A program made the translations under genes and the position numbers. From Glandiceps talaboti (lineage: Eukaryota > Hemichordata > Enteropneusta > Spengelidae): a stretch of 64,000 nt of DNA. Positions within the stretch are counted from its first letter, which is position 1. Each line of letters starts with the position of its first letter. The notes beneath the pieces are model-generated. The model saw only the letters and a list, made by a program, of their open reading frames with translations. It did not search any database and had not been told where the DNA came from. The stretch covers positions 11,647,043-11,711,042 of the forward strand of contig NC_135562.1 of NCBI RefSeq assembly GCF_964340395.1. The letters run 5' to 3'. Below, one piece after another: positions 13,440 through 26,572 of this stretch.

Positions 13440-13796
13440 TTTTTCTTCGATTAATACTTGGTTGTCAGCTGTAGAAGTAGTGGGATGGTTGCTCCTCTTT
13501 GTTTCAGTGGTCCTAGAGTACATGACACAAAGTTAAAGTGTTATTAACAATTGTAACAAATTAAATGATATGACATATTATAAGAATTGGATATTGTAAC
13601 ACAGTGACAATTTATCAATATAGTCTAACTTTTTCACTACTAGAGGGACAACTATTTTGGTTGTCACATTTAGGTATTTCAGAAATATTATACCAGTAAT
13701 CAAACTTGTTTCAGTCTAACCCCCCCCCCCCCATTGTCCATGGTTGTGATTGCCAAGGTTCTTTTTCCTGTTCTGGAGTGGTAGCACTCTATCCTT

Positions 13797-13799
<3 letters not shown>

Positions 13800-13840
<41 letters not shown>
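13800..13840. repeat. (AC)n microsatellite
   Basis: Dinucleotide run, with a 13-nt C run at 13720-13732 just before. Confidence 0.9.
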
Positions 13841-14726
13841 TTTCATTTCCCAGCATGCCTACATATATAGTAGCTCTGGAAATATACAGATAAACATTTG
13901 TGTTTTCGGAATCCTTGTAGTACATATTTCCAGAGCTATAAATATAGCACTCTATACTAAGACCCATTAGTTCAGTTTTGCTATCACTTCTTACTGGAAA
14001 ACTGCAAACTCACAATGACTAAGCAGTACATGTACATTACTAACATCAGGCAAACAATGGGATGAAACTTTAAATACAATTCCATATTATGTGATAATTC
14101 ATAGTTGACAAAATCTGCAGCCACAAGAAGTATATCTCATTAGTACTCGATCTACCAGTGACTTTTTAATATTTATTTTAATATATATGCAATATATTCT
14201 TAGCCATCATCCGGTGTGAATGTTAGTGAAAGGTCGCTTCAATATACAGGTCTTCAATAGTATACAGTATGTTACATTCCATCAAATGTGTACCAACTAC
14301 CATTATAAATTAAATAATGAAATTATTCCTTAATTTGAGCAATAATTTGAGATTATTAAAATTGATAATTACTATAATATTAGTTAGGAGGTAAATGTTA
14401 AAGTTGACATGGTGAGATGTGATGTCATTCATAAACAGTGGTATTCTGAATTCACAACCTAGAAAGGCTATGATACACACCATACACGTGTATTACGGTG
14501 TAAATAACAAAGCGCGTCAATGGATGGATGACGTAATGGGACATGATAAAGCATTTTCTCATGTGTACGGGGGTGTACGTGTATCGCGGTATAAACCAAC
14601 GCTGCCACATGAACATTCCACAACAATTTTGTGACCTGACATATTCATGGTCACTGTTTCTACTTTTTACAGAGTACTTATCACATGGCAAGTTTCACGG
14701 TTACTCTCCGGGGGAGTTACTCTGCC

Positions 14727-14763
14727 CTTGGAGGAATTATACTGACAGTATAATTCCTCCAAG
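14727..14763. repeat. Perfect 18-bp-arm hairpin
   Basis: CTTGGAGGAATTATACTG, one A, then its exact reverse complement. It is flanked by CTCTGCCC on both sides in direct orientation. It lies upstream of gene B coding sequence. Confidence 0.75.
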
Positions 14764-15156
14764 CTCTGCCCGATATGATCATCAATGCACTGAGATCTCG
14801 TTTAATACGCGTTTCCTCGACAGCCTACAGGTAAAATTGTGTCCTGTGACATGAATACGTTCTTGGCAATAAATAGGTAAGTCTGGTTTCTATACCATAC
14901 GAGTTGATGTAATCGTAACTCGCGATCGTACGCGTATCGTGTACAGGAACTAGAGTACTGGGGCTCGTATGTACACGTCAGTTAGGCAATAACAACAACC
15001 CCGGGGATAAAACCTTCGACGCGACATCGGACATGTTCAATCAATCAACTTTTAAGTATATATTACAAGTAAAGTTTGACAATAAAAACGGATCGACCTG
15101 TACAATGACTAAATAAAACCATGGGCGTATAAGTTCCATAATAAAACTGTACTCAC

Positions 15157-15230
15157 CTGCACGATTATTTTCTGACAACTTCGAAGATGTTATCTTTATC
15201 ACACGATCGCTCGTTCACTTTGCACTGTCT
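15157..15230 (-). other. Candidate non-coding first exon / promoter-proximal region of gene B
   Basis: A good minus-strand donor (GCAG followed by GTGAGT) has its exon side ending at 15157. Joined to the acceptor at 13512, it gives a frame with a TAA just upstream and no ATG, so it would be 5' UTR. That fits translation starting at 13439. The upper boundary is a guess. RNA evidence would be needed to confirm it. Confidence 0.35.
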
Positions 15231-15383
15231 ATTGGTATTAGTTATTTAATTAAAGCCCCCTAGGTTCACGAATGGCAGCAGTGACCCCTTAACTTACTTG
15301 CACTACCTGAAAATTCTAAGTTTGCGCTCCATAAGCGCACGGCAGAAAAGTGTCATACAAGTATATTCAGGAAAATACCGATC

Positions 15384-15427
15384 ATTCGTTCATTCATTCA
15401 TTCATTCATTCATTCAATCAATCATGC

Positions 15428-15471
<44 letters not shown>

Positions 15472-15472
15472 G
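15384..15472. repeat. (ATTC)n / (AATC)n compound microsatellite
   Basis: Adjacent tetranucleotide arrays between genes B and C. A degenerate ACAGTTACACTTTA-rich stretch follows at 15715-15890. Confidence 0.9.
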
Positions 15473-16419
15473 TTTTTGTTGTGTTTCTTGGCATTGAAGC
15501 CCATAATGGACCCAAATAGATATCCCCACAGATGCTACTTAATGTTAAAAGAGTTGGATTAGAAAGTAGAGAGCTCGAGATAAAAAGTCATTTTGGTTTA
15601 ACATGAAGAATTTATTTCATTTTGGTTTTGGACACACATGTGGTTTAATCAGAGGGTTGGCTGACACACACTTTTTTTTACATATTAACCCAAATAATGA
15701 GACTGCAATGTAATGCAATGAACAGTTACACTTCCCCAGTTACACTTTACTTTGATTGGGGAAGTTGCACTTTTCTTTGACTGTGGAACAGTTACATTTT
15801 ACTTTGATTGTAGAACAGTTACACTTTAGTTATACTTTACTCTTCCTTGGGGAACAGTTACACTTTAATTTTATAAGGGAAAAGCTATACGTTAGACATA
15901 TGTTAGTAACATCATTATGAAAATGTTTCAGTTTTGTTTTGTTTTTGAAAGGTAAGGTAACACATTTCTATAAATTTCAATAAAGCATAATTATAGTATT
16001 GTTATGACAGTTTATCCTTATTTGCTCCCACTAGGCAGAGCCAGGAGAGGGCTATGGGAATGACTATTATCAGTCCTATTCCTGATATGCATAAATAAAT
16101 TTCACTCTGACCTGGCATACATTTGTGTACTGTAGGTGACGTATACACGTCACGTCACATAACTTCATTTCAATAACATTTTAAATAAGCCCCCAACGGC
16201 AAAACTGAGGGGGGGGGGGGAAGGCAATGCCATAGGATCCTCTGTGTGTGTCCATCCGTGTCCACCTCTATCTAAAATACACACCAATCAACTTCAACCA
16301 AACTGTCAGTAAACATCTAATACTATTGCTATCCTGTGCATATGCACGTCACTTCATTTCTTGACTCTTGCAATAACATCCAAAATGGCCACCATTTTTG
16401 TTGCAAAAATTTTATATTT

Positions 16420-16640
16420 TGCTGAGTAACATTGGGCTAGTAGATAGACTCTATATTAGTGTCTACTCTACACCCATATTTTCAATGACAAGCTTTCTAT
16501 TGACCTTTACCTTGAAGGTAATTATGTCATAAAAGTAACATTTTGCCTTGTAACATTGAAAACTTGGTAGATAGACTTTATTTTAGTGTCTACACCAGTG
16601 TTATCAATGACAGAATGACAGAACTTTCTAATGACAGACA
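16420..16640. repeat. About 121-bp imperfect duplication
   Basis: GAGTAACATTGG..TAGTAGATAGACT and TTTAGTGTCTAC..CCAGTGTTATCAATGACA occur twice between genes B and C. Confidence 0.65.
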
Positions 16641-16992
16641 TTTGTAGTTCGGTCCTCATCTAAATGTCTCTACGAAATCCATGATGCATTTTCAGATAAC
16701 AGTGTACCCTTTGACCATAACCACTGATTTCAAGGTCAAAAGACCCAAAATGTTCAAACTACAAGTAACTGAGGAAAAAAAGGAAATGTTCGCACTGAGG
16801 TAGGTCAGTTTGTTTGTCTCACATATGTTGTTTGCTAAAAACTGACTATATATGATAACAGAAACTAGAATGTAATGATATGTGGTGATTTGTAGTGTTG
16901 ATAACATGTAAAACCATGTATGTTATGGGACATATCAATTTAGTAACCATAGCTACGTACATGTATATCAAAAATAATGTTAAGGAATCCTC

Positions 16993-17336
16993 TTATTTCT
17001 TAGGGGAAATGCTAAATACAGTTTCCATAAAATACTTGTGTCCCCTTTCTTTCCAATTCTCTTCATCCAGAATATCATGTTCACAAACTGGCTTGATATC
17101 AAATCTTTCACCTGGAAAAATAAAGTAATAGTAAAATTAAGTTATGGAATAAGTATATAATGAGGTAATGGAGTGGATATTAAAAGGGAATGCCACTCCA
17201 GGAATTAAAGCTTTTTCATAAACTTTGAGTTCGTGCCTCCTTTGGGGATTAATTTGTTGTGGGTCACATTGCCTCATGGTAGTCAGAAAAAACACATGCA
17301 ATTGGTGAACATTGAATAGTAATGATTCTAGATCCT

Positions 17337-17423
<87 letters not shown>

Positions 17424-18862
17424 AAAATTGTGTGGTTCCGATAACATTCAATTTTAAATTGGGGTAGGTAGATTTTTTATTTTATTTTATCATATTTTTT
17501 TTTTCATGTGTGAATGTCTAGTTCAGGTTTTCCATTGTTTTCCAAATGATCGCCGTGTTGTTTATTTCTTCCTATTAGATGTAAAGCTATTACAGATTGG
17601 AAGAATACTTTTATATTGTCTTTTTAGGTTGGTGTCAGTTTCTAGCTGCACCCACTATTTCTTGCGAGACTTCACAATTTTTGCGATTTTATTATTATTT
17701 TTCTCAAATATGTAAAAAAAAAAAAAGTTCAGGGTCGGCGTGAAAAACTTGGTGGGGTTGGGTAACCAAAACCAAACAACATTTTTTATTTGGCCTTAGT
17801 ATAATGTGTACCCAAAATAAATGTAGGACTAACCATAATATTCCTGGATCACTTCCAATGGTACATGGCGGGGTGGACCTGTCAGAAAACCAGAAAAAAA
17901 GATTTATGCAGACTAAATTGTTGATGTATTGAAAACAATTTCTAAATGTATTAAGAATGTCTGATTCAGCCCAGTGACATTTTTAAAACCAAATTCAACA
18001 GTGTGGTCAGAACTTAAATGGCTAAGAGCTAGCATACATAGTGATTGAGATTATATACATTTTGTTTACAATGTGGTCAGAACTTGAAGGGATAAGAGCT
18101 AGCTTACATAGTGACTGAGACTCCATACACTGTGTTTAACTTAATGAACAGATACATATCAGACAACCACTAAACTCCACTACTCATTTAACAATTGATA
18201 AGTTATTTCTAGAAACTGATGCATGTTATCAAGATGTTGATCTCACTGCTAGTTATTTCTCTAATGTAGTATGAAAAGATCATCAATCTATTTGTACAAT
18301 ATGGATAATTTCGTTTTGAAAACTTGGAAAATACACATAACACTCAATTTTGCTGCTAGAGTTGAAGACGTAACTGGACATCAATCTGCAAAGGATGAAT
18401 GAAATGATAGGTCTACACTGTACAGATGAAGGGATGGGGAAGGACATTCAACCATAAGTTGGAATTGGAACAGGAAAGGGGCATATAAGCAGGTGTTGCT
18501 ATTGAAGAGGGGAGGGGTATATCTTCAGGTGCTGCTATTGAAGAAGGGGAGGTGCATGTAACTGTTGAAAGTGGAGATGGGGAGGGGCATATACCCATGT
18601 GTTGCATTACCTTTCATAACTGTTGTATCATACTGTAATGTAGTCATCAAACATACAGAGTCTGGTTTCATGACAGATATGAGTACATCACTGTACCTGA
18701 AATAAATAAACAAATACATAAGAAAACAAACAAACAAACAAACAAACAAACAGACAGACAGACAGACAGACAAAACAAATAAACAAACAAAGTAATTGAG
18801 TATGAGTTTTTATAAGTGATATTGCAGCTTTTGTTTCATGGCTACCGATATTTTAAAATAAA

Positions 18863-18907
<45 letters not shown>

Positions 18908-18927
18908 CACTACTACTACCACTACCA

Positions 18928-18964
<37 letters not shown>

Positions 18965-20639
18965 CACTACTACTACCATTACTACGAAAGTGATGCATGT
19001 GATGCCCATGAAATGAATTGTCTACATTTGGACTCGTGGAGAAGACCTTTTTCTGATGAATGAAGTCTGCGACTTTCCTGAATAGTGTCTGATAAGTATG
19101 ATGATGATTGGCCATTTAGTGATTTATAGGTGGTGTACATTAGTTTGAAGTCAATCCAATATTGTACTGGTAACCAGTGAAGTTGCTGTAGTATGTTTGT
19201 GGATAATTATTAATCAAACCCATGGCCAGTCACTGGCCAGTGTATCCAAACCCAGACTGTGGTGGCGGTAGGTGTATGAGTTAACCAATCGGCCACTGAT
19301 AACCATCAGCTAGTGACAACCCAAATTTTAACCCTACACCCATAGGCCTTTAAAACTGCACTACTGAGCTGCAACTGGAATGTTTTTTGTTTAAAATTTT
19401 TTTTTGTTAGGTATAATGACTTACTCGTCATATTGAACACCCTGAATATTATTGAATGTAGGTACACATATTTGTGTAGCTATACACACACAGTATCATG
19501 TTACATTATAAGATTTATTTTGGGGTCTGCACCTAAAACTCAACATGTGGTACCCAAATAAATCACAATTCAGCTTCTTTCTATACTACATATAGATAAA
19601 GAGACCTCTAATTGACATAAACAATGTTTAATTATTGGTATATTTTATCAATTTCAAGTAAATAAAGTTATTGGTTTGCTGCATGATCCGACAAATAAAT
19701 TATACTAAAGTTACAGCTAGTGCACATTTAAACAATCGAACAGGTATAACTTACTTTTTCCTATCCTCTGCAGTGATAGCACCAAATGCTCCCCTATCCC
19801 ATGCTGCATCAAACTGACCAGCAACATCACTGTATACAGAAAAATATATTCAAACATGATTAATTCTTCCATTTCAATATCTCGTTTTAAGCTTTCTTAG
19901 ATATAGCACAAGATAAAAGAAGAACTTATATAGTCACAAAATCCAAAAATAAAAGCAACTATTCTGAGGTGCTTCACAAAGTAAGTTATGAGATTTCTAA
20001 ATATAAAATAAGAGATATACAAAATATTAAATTTGTTATCTGTGCAGCTGATTATGAATCGTAGTTTATATGTTGTGTGTCTGGACCACTGGATTAAGAC
20101 TAGTTCCAATGAACTATTTCCATGGCCCTCACCAGGGTGGGTGACTATGCAATATTAAATTATGTTTTGTGTCATGTACATGTACACTTTTCCAGTCTAA
20201 GTTCTGTCATCCCTTTTGGTGAAAATAAAATCAATTACCATATTATAGTACACACACTATATTATATAGTATTGCAATCTTTACTTCATATAGTCACCCA
20301 AAATTGGTTAATATGCTAATGAGCTAATCATTATGCAAATTTGAAAATTACTGCATACACTACCTTGAAAACTGGAAAAAGTCACACTGATATATTTTGA
20401 TCTTGTTATCTTTGCTCTGTTTTGGTAAGGAATAAAAAATAAGATTCACTAAAGATGCCATCATGCAACAATATTTACCCAGAAATAAAGTGAAATAAAA
20501 TAAAATAAAATAAAATGGTTTTGAAGTAATTACTGGTAGGTTATTGATATAGCAAATTTATTCATTTATTTGTTATGGAAACATATCAAGTATCTATCTC
20601 TCTATTCATGAACTTTCTCTTTATCAAGTTGCCATCTAC

Positions 20640-20710
<71 letters not shown>

Positions 20711-22562
20711 ACCCTGGTAAGTATGTACATAAAAATTATGAATGTAGGAACTGCACCACATCAAACCTCTACCTGCCATAAGCCTTCATGCAATCATACA
20801 TTCATTTGAAACAGTTTACATTGTACATGATCATAATGCTCGGCATGTGTTATTAATGATTAACAGGCCAACACTGTATTTGTATGAACACCAACCCTTG
20901 ATGACATACCGTATAAAGTTTTCCATCTTTCAAATTTTCTGCAGGTGCAGCTGAATATTCTATGTTGTTTTCTTTGAAGAATGCCTCACAAGCAATGTCT
21001 GAGTACTCTACTCCAGTGACATCATGACCTTGTTGTGCCAACCTGAGATACATAATGCATGCACCAGCAGGATATATTGGGGAGATACAAAATGGTTTAA
21101 TGATTATATTATAATTTGTGTGTGTGCTATGAAGCTACATATGACAGCAGAACTACATGAAAGACAGGGATCACCCCGGGGTGGGGGGGGGGACTCCCAT
21201 AGATGGCTATACGGGGAGGGTTCGCGTGAAATGGGTCGTTTTTTTTTATGCTGGTTGGTATCAGAAAGGGTATACTTTTCATGAAGTGTTCATATCGGAA
21301 AGGGTTCACTGTACAATTCCTGTAGCACAGGTTGAATCGTTATCTTAAGATTAACCCATTTTGAATATGATATAAAAATATAAAAATGACAACCGAATCC
21401 ATTGTTTAGCAGGAATACGAATGATTGCTTATAAGAGGGTGAAGCCCAATGTTTCTATATGATATATAACTTCAAAAGGGTCTGGATCACCTTCACATGG
21501 CAAAGTTTTGTGTGATTTTAATAACTTCAATTCTGGGGCATATTAGCTAGCAAGGCGCATTCTACTAAAAAGCCAAGTCAACAGCTGAGCTGCCCAGGAC
21601 ACACAATGGTCAGCTTTAGGTTTAGGTTCTGTTTCCATAGTTTTTACCAACAACATGAATAAAAATGTTGATTTTTTAAAAAAAATATAAAGTTGCAATC
21701 TTTAGGCACCCAACAGTTTATACAAAAACAAGACTTCATCACATATTTAATATAAGGAAAAAAAATAGGGTGAAAAACAAGACCTCCATAATGATGTATG
21801 TGGTGTATGGCCTTTTGAATTCCCTGCATTTGCATAGATTACCCACAATGCCCTTTGTATACATGTGGTGGTGTGTACGTAAGAAAATTAAACAATAGAT
21901 CACTTACCATATAAGGTCAATTGATTTACCACAAAGTGGGACAAATATTTTTAATCCTTTCCTACCACTGGTCATGGTATCTATTTGTTGGACTAGTAGG
22001 CTGTAAATAGAAAGAAAATTAAGATTAACCAAATACGTGGGGGAGTAAAAGCTTAAATGTAGGAGAGACCATATATTGAAAGTCAAAGCTTTTGTACATT
22101 CTAAAGCATTTTTAGTAATATAATTTATTTGTCCCTTTCAGCCCAGAGACTTGTGGTACTTTCTATTCTTGTAATCCTATCCAATGCCCAGCTTGTTGTG
22201 TTTCTTGATAAGTTTTTCTACACTACATGTTTAATATCCCAACTAGCTTCTGTGGTGAGTGCATGCTCTCAGATGGCTTGTTGATTTTATTCAATTACCA
22301 TCAATTACCATTATTACTAGAGGATAAAATTGGCAAGTTTTTATTCACCTATTTGGCAAAGTTCCAGTATTTAACTTTCTTTCTTTTTCATAGTTTTAGT
22401 TATCATTTGAGAATGAAATGCATATATAAGTTACAGTTCCTGGGAAATATCCTCACACATTCTGTTCTCTGACCCATGATTCACCTACTTATTGACAGCA
22501 TCCCTATGGAAACCAATTCTTCCATCTTCCCATCTCTTCTGCCAGGGATCAAGATGAGTCAT
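16993..22562 (-). CDS. TPMT-like S-methyltransferase, gene C (complete)
   Basis: Eight coding exons in transcript order: 22489-22562 (exon continues as 5' UTR to 22619), 21908-22000, 20910-21042, 20364-20416, 19755-19829, 18611-18696, 17834-17878 and 16993-17111 (TAA stop). Every exon has the same length and phase as its counterpart in gene B, giving 678 nt and 225 residues. Motifs are MTHLDPW with RWEDGRIGFHRDA at the N-terminus, VPLCGKSIDLIW for SAM binding, GHDVTGVEYSD, KIYQCDFFQFS, AWDRGAFGAI (a near-canonical WDRGA) and GPPRHVPLEVIQEYYG. Of the two complete copies, this one keeps the active-site motifs closest to family consensus. No non-coding first exon could be fixed; candidate donors lie near 23938, 24386 and 24606. 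Introns hold a LINE fragment and long CA/GT tracts. Confidence 0.9.
17339..17420. repeat. (AC)n microsatellite
   Basis: About 80 bp of pure CA in the intron between exons 7 and 8 of gene C. Confidence 0.95.
17998..18140. repeat. 69-bp duplication in a gene C intron
   Basis: GTGGTCAGAACTT, then AAGAGCTAGC and ACATAGTGA, occurs twice between exons 6 and 7. Confidence 0.75.
18725..18795. repeat. (ACAA)n/(ACAG)n microsatellite
   Basis: Tetranucleotide array 30 bp upstream (transcript sense) of gene C exon 6. Confidence 0.85.
18864..18980. repeat. (CTA)n trinucleotide array
   Basis: About 117 bp. It forms the 3' tail side of the LINE fragment. Confidence 0.9.
18864..19205 (-). mobile_element. 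5'-truncated LINE (non-LTR retrotransposon) 3' fragment
   Basis: On the minus strand 19191-18982 is an open frame of 69 residues and a stop. It includes LQQLHWLPVQYWIDFKLMY, SLNGQSSSYLSD and RRLHSSEKGLL, the familiar C-terminal region of CR1/L2-type reverse transcriptase proteins. The 3' side runs into the (CTA)n array at 18864-18980, the type of simple-repeat tail these elements have. It lies in the intron between exons 5 and 6 of gene C, in the same orientation as the gene. Confidence 0.8.
20641..20709. repeat. (GT)n microsatellite
   Basis: About 69 bp of pure GT in a gene C intron. Confidence 0.95.
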
Positions 22563-22649
22563 ATTTTTGCTACAATAGCAGTGTAACTCGCTAGTTGTTA
22601 CCCTTTTGTTTCAGTGATCCTAGGATAAAAGAACTTGACAAAATAAGTC

Positions 22650-22711
22650 ATCATCATCACCATCACCATCACCATCATCATCATCATCACCATCATGTCT
22701 CCACCACCACC

Positions 22712-22791
<80 letters not shown>

Positions 22792-22824
22792 ATCATCATC
22801 ATCATCATCATCACCATCATCATC

Positions 22825-22912
<88 letters not shown>

Positions 22913-22916
22913 ACAC
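22650..22916. repeat. (ATC)n trinucleotide array
   Basis: About 265 bp of ATC/ACC repeats, 30 bp upstream (transcript sense) of the gene C first coding exon acceptor. The homopolymeric H, S and D frames it creates are not proteins. Confidence 0.95.
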
Positions 22917-23210
22917 GACATGACATGAACCAATGTGTTTGAAGTCATGCTCCCATATAATTAAAAGCTGAAGTTTAAAGAGCCAGCTGTATATACAAGA
23001 TTCCTTAGATGTACATTCGAAATACATATATGAAACGCAGAATGACATTTTAATGAACACTTTCTTCACAATTGTCAACTTGTTTCGACTTGAACCCAAG
23101 ACTTTGAACATTTCTTTCCATGCCATTGAAACAGCATTTTGTTTATTCTTTTGTAAAGTATCTTTTTAACCAAGTAAATAAAGTTTCTCGTGAAAAGTCA
23201 AAGTTAAAAG

Positions 23211-23211
<1 letters not shown>

Positions 23212-23258
<47 letters not shown>

Positions 23259-23270
23259 GCACCACCATCA
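23212..23270. repeat. (ATC)n trinucleotide array, second
   Basis: Shorter ATC array 300 bp from the first. Confidence 0.9.
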
Positions 23271-23747
23271 TCATTATAACTATAATGAATTTTATTCTGT
23301 GGCAGATACACAGGCATTTGTTTGTTATGTCTCTTACTTTGTGGTGAGTGAACTTGTGCGATCACAGAATTAGAAACAAGTTTAAGAAACATTCTGATAC
23401 ATATCTTGGGAAACAAGTGCCTCTGGACAGATATTACTAATGAGTGTGGATGAGTGCAATTACAGCTCATGGTATTCAACAAGCTATATAATTGGTGCCC
23501 TGGTGGATTCAAATTACTGGCATAAACACTACAAAATTCAGAAAACTAGGGGTCAAAAATCTACATTTCAGCCAAAAACTACTAAATTATCATGCATGGG
23601 TCGATGAATTGTATGCATTGTCAGGAAATAGGAGTTATATTTTTATGTAAAAGCCTCAGAAAAATATTGAAAATTGAGAATGTGGAAAGTATGTTTGTCA
23701 AAAATCTCAGAAAAAATGTGAAAATCGGCAACTTGGAAACTATCACC

Positions 23748-23821
23748 TAGTCTCAGTTACCCTCTTGCCCCTCTGCATGGGGCTATGCCCTCAACGGCAA
23801 GAAGCTGGGTAACCGAGACTA
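23748..23821. mobile_element. Foldback/MITE element, TAGTCTCGGTTAC family, short copy
   Basis: This 74-bp near-palindrome starts TAGTCTCAGTTACCC and ends GGGTAACCGAGACTA, with inner CTTGCC / GGCAAG pairing. The termini match those of the element in NF-YC intron 3, so the two are members of one family. Confidence 0.65.
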
Positions 23822-24106
23822 CGGTATACCTTGATCAAAATATGGGGTCAAAGGCACAGGGGCGTGTAATATTGCATAGATTGTTGTTTTCCAGGTCTAC
23901 AGACTAAATATAACAACCTTTTGAATATATATTCCTACCTGTATAGGGAAAGAGAGGTTTTATATTTATAGTATACGTAGTACTGTAGATCGATACATTT
24001 GTAGCAGCAAGATTCGTATGATATTTTCCTAAGAAAACGGAAATCTAAGCAATAATACACGCCCCTGTGGTCAAAGGTCGTACATGCGTTCAGAGAGGAG
24101 GTCAAA

Positions 24107-24175
24107 CCATAGACTTCGTCTCAGACCACATAAATAGTTAGTTAGTGGTCTGAGACTTCGTGTAGCAGTCTATGG
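24107..24175. repeat. Inverted repeat with CTCAGACCAC core
   Basis: CCATAGACT...TCTCAGACCAC at the left is mirrored by GTGGTCTGAGA...AGTCTATGG at the right around a 15-bp loop. The core recurs at 51170-51196. Confidence 0.55.
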
Positions 24176-24389
24176 GTAGAAATATGTACATTATGCTTAA
24201 AAAGTCAAGAGTCGAAAGTCTACATGTGTCGAAAACGGGGCAAACAACCTTGATTGTAAACGTAATTAATTATATTTGTACATAACAAAAATAATGGGTG
24301 GGGCTACGACTACTGTTTGCAGACGGTGCACGAGTAATAAATTACTGTGATTACTAGTATGACCCTCAGCAGGAAGGGACGACTTACTC

Positions 24390-24499
24390 CACAGGCACTC
24401 GAATCAATCTGTATGATTTGGGGGGGGGGGGTGTATTGTGAATAATACTTATTCACTATACATTAAAACAAATCATACACATTGATTCGAGTGTCTGTG
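24390..24499. repeat. Long palindrome with poly-G centre side
   Basis: The arm at 24391-24420 (ACAGGCACTCGAATCAATCT then GTATGATTT) is the inverse of 24470-24497. An inner hairpin GTGAATAA-TAC-TTATTCAC sits at 24438-24456. One arm contains an 11-12 nt G run the other lacks. Likely a small foldback MITE. Confidence 0.6.
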
Positions 24500-24775
24500 A
24501 CTTACTTATGCAAGCAGGACTATGCTACGACAAACATGCTTTATATTATACATACACGTGGGCACCTATATGGATATATAGCTTAATCGTGCAATAACTG
24601 TTACCTGATGGCAGATTAGTCGCACCCTACAAACTTCTAGTCGCTAGATATACACGTTCCGACTACCGACGATGGGAGCAGCTGTCTGAATTAGAGATCC
24701 CCAACTTATCGCAAAACATCAACACTGTGACCCTCTAGCTTGCGTGAGTCTGCTATTGGATTTTACCATCATGGA

Positions 24776-25610
24776 TCAATTCAATTCAATTCTTTTATTA
24801 CTCATCTCACACTATCAGAGAGTGTGGTATGGTATTACATTTCAAAAATAATACAAAATTGTATTGTATGAACAATTTACAAAAAATGTTTTACTTGTAC
24901 ATGGAGCTACTGGAGGGTATAGCATGTAGCAGTGTTTCTTAAAAATATTGCCATATCTAAATAATTATATTCCAATATTAGTTTTGATATTTTTTCTTTC
25001 TCTGCAATAGAAAAAAATGCAATTATTTAAATTGCAACTCAACAAAATAGTTCTATCCGATCTATGCACATCACATGAAAATAATAAATGAAATTCATCA
25101 TCTATTTCATTACTATTACAACTGCTACAAATTATTTCATTTAAAGGTAATCTTGGTTTACTTTTTCTTCCTATTTCAATACCTAATATATGGTCACTTA
25201 GCCTAAATTTTGATATATTTCTACGTTGTGTAAAATCTGACACATTTATTCAAGTAGTCTTCAAATTCAAATTTTGTTTTGCAAATTCTGTAAGTATGCA
25301 ATTTATTTCCACTTCAAACTTTCTTTGTATCATTGAATAGATTCTGTTTCCAAGTAATATATTTTCTTGTTTAAGTGGGAATATGACTTAACTCCAAAAG
25401 ACTTGAATACTTTCATGTGATTGTAGCTTCGTACAGAATGTGTCCAAGGTGAATTTATTTCGTTATTTTCTTTAAATGTCTCTTTCAGAATATAATTACT
25501 TGGCAAACTACTCCAATACCTAAATACAAACATATGAAGATTAATTCTTAACGGTAGTCTACCTAATTTAGACTCTCTCAGTCCTCAAAGCTTCGCAGAA
25601 ATAGCTAAAA
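24776..25610 (-). mobile_element. 5'-truncated LINE 3' fragment with (GAATT)n tail
   Basis: Minus-strand frames include SKLGRLPLRINLHMFVFRYW and then SPWTHSVRSYNHMKVF (within about 25590-25330). A second frame at 25243-24965 has FRLSDHILGIEIGRKSK and CSSCNSNEIDDEFHLLFSC, a zinc-knuckle-like CxxC...H/C pattern. These are typical of the C-terminal end of non-LTR ORF2. The frames do not join, so the copy is dead. It ends in ATGAGTAATAAAAGAATTGAATT on the minus strand (about 24799-24777). Confidence 0.78.
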
Positions 25611-26339
25611 CTTGGGTTGTTTTGTATGTATCTCCTTCATAATTGTACTCGTATACTAGTATCCCTGTACTTGCGCCCTCATCGATCACATAGGGCCGGC
25701 TAACCTTTTGTTGATGTGTTAACTGTTATAACTAACTTGAAGTCATTCTTGAAGCAGTACTACTAGCAGTATTACACATTGCCATCTTGAACTGTTCATC
25801 ATGTTCCTCTCCGTCAGGCTATAGCTAGTAACACCCCCCCCCGGGCAGACTCAAAACGTTGTTTTGATGTTAATCCTCGGATTACCAAACTACAAATGCT
25901 CAAAAATAGAGAAAAGGGTCAAAATCAAGGGTAACACCACAATTATTGCAGCTAGCTACCGTCAAGCTTGAGGTTGGGGGGGGGGGAGGTGTGTCTGTGT
26001 TCATATCGATATCGTGATGTAGTAACGTACTTTTTGGCTTTACCTGATAGGCTTGAAAATAAACCAATTGAAAATTTAAATTATACTTTTACAGTTGATA
26101 TGAATGCAATAAATGAGTGTAGCACATAGAGAAAGTGTTTTACTTCTATGTTTCTTGTTGTACAATGAAAATATCGTGATATCGTTCAATTAGGATTAAA
26201 AGGAATAAATTTCCTGACATATTATTGAATTAATGGAACGAGGTGGTTTGAAAGTTGGTACAGACCTTTAGAAGCGATCTATAATGTGCATTGTGCAAAA
26301 CAAATTGCTGAAGTAATATTCATCCTTTCTAAAAATTCG

Positions 26340-26572
26340 AATGAATGAATGAACGAATTAATGGATGGATGAATGAATGGATGGATGGATGAATGAATGA
26401 ATTAATGAATGAATTAATGAATGAACGAACGAACGAACGCACGAACTAACGAATGGATGAATGAATGAATGAATGAATGAACGAACGAACGAACTAATGA
26501 ATGAATGAATGAATGAATGAATGAATGAATGAATGAATGAATGAATGAATGAATGAATGAATGAATGAATTA
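26340..26572. repeat. (GAAT)n tetranucleotide array
   Basis: About 230 bp with GGAT, GAAC and TAAT interruptions. Confidence 0.95.

Noticed and set aside
22595-23126. Poly-His, poly-Ser and poly-Asp frames
   Set aside because: Produced by (ATC)n repeats next to the gene C first coding exon.
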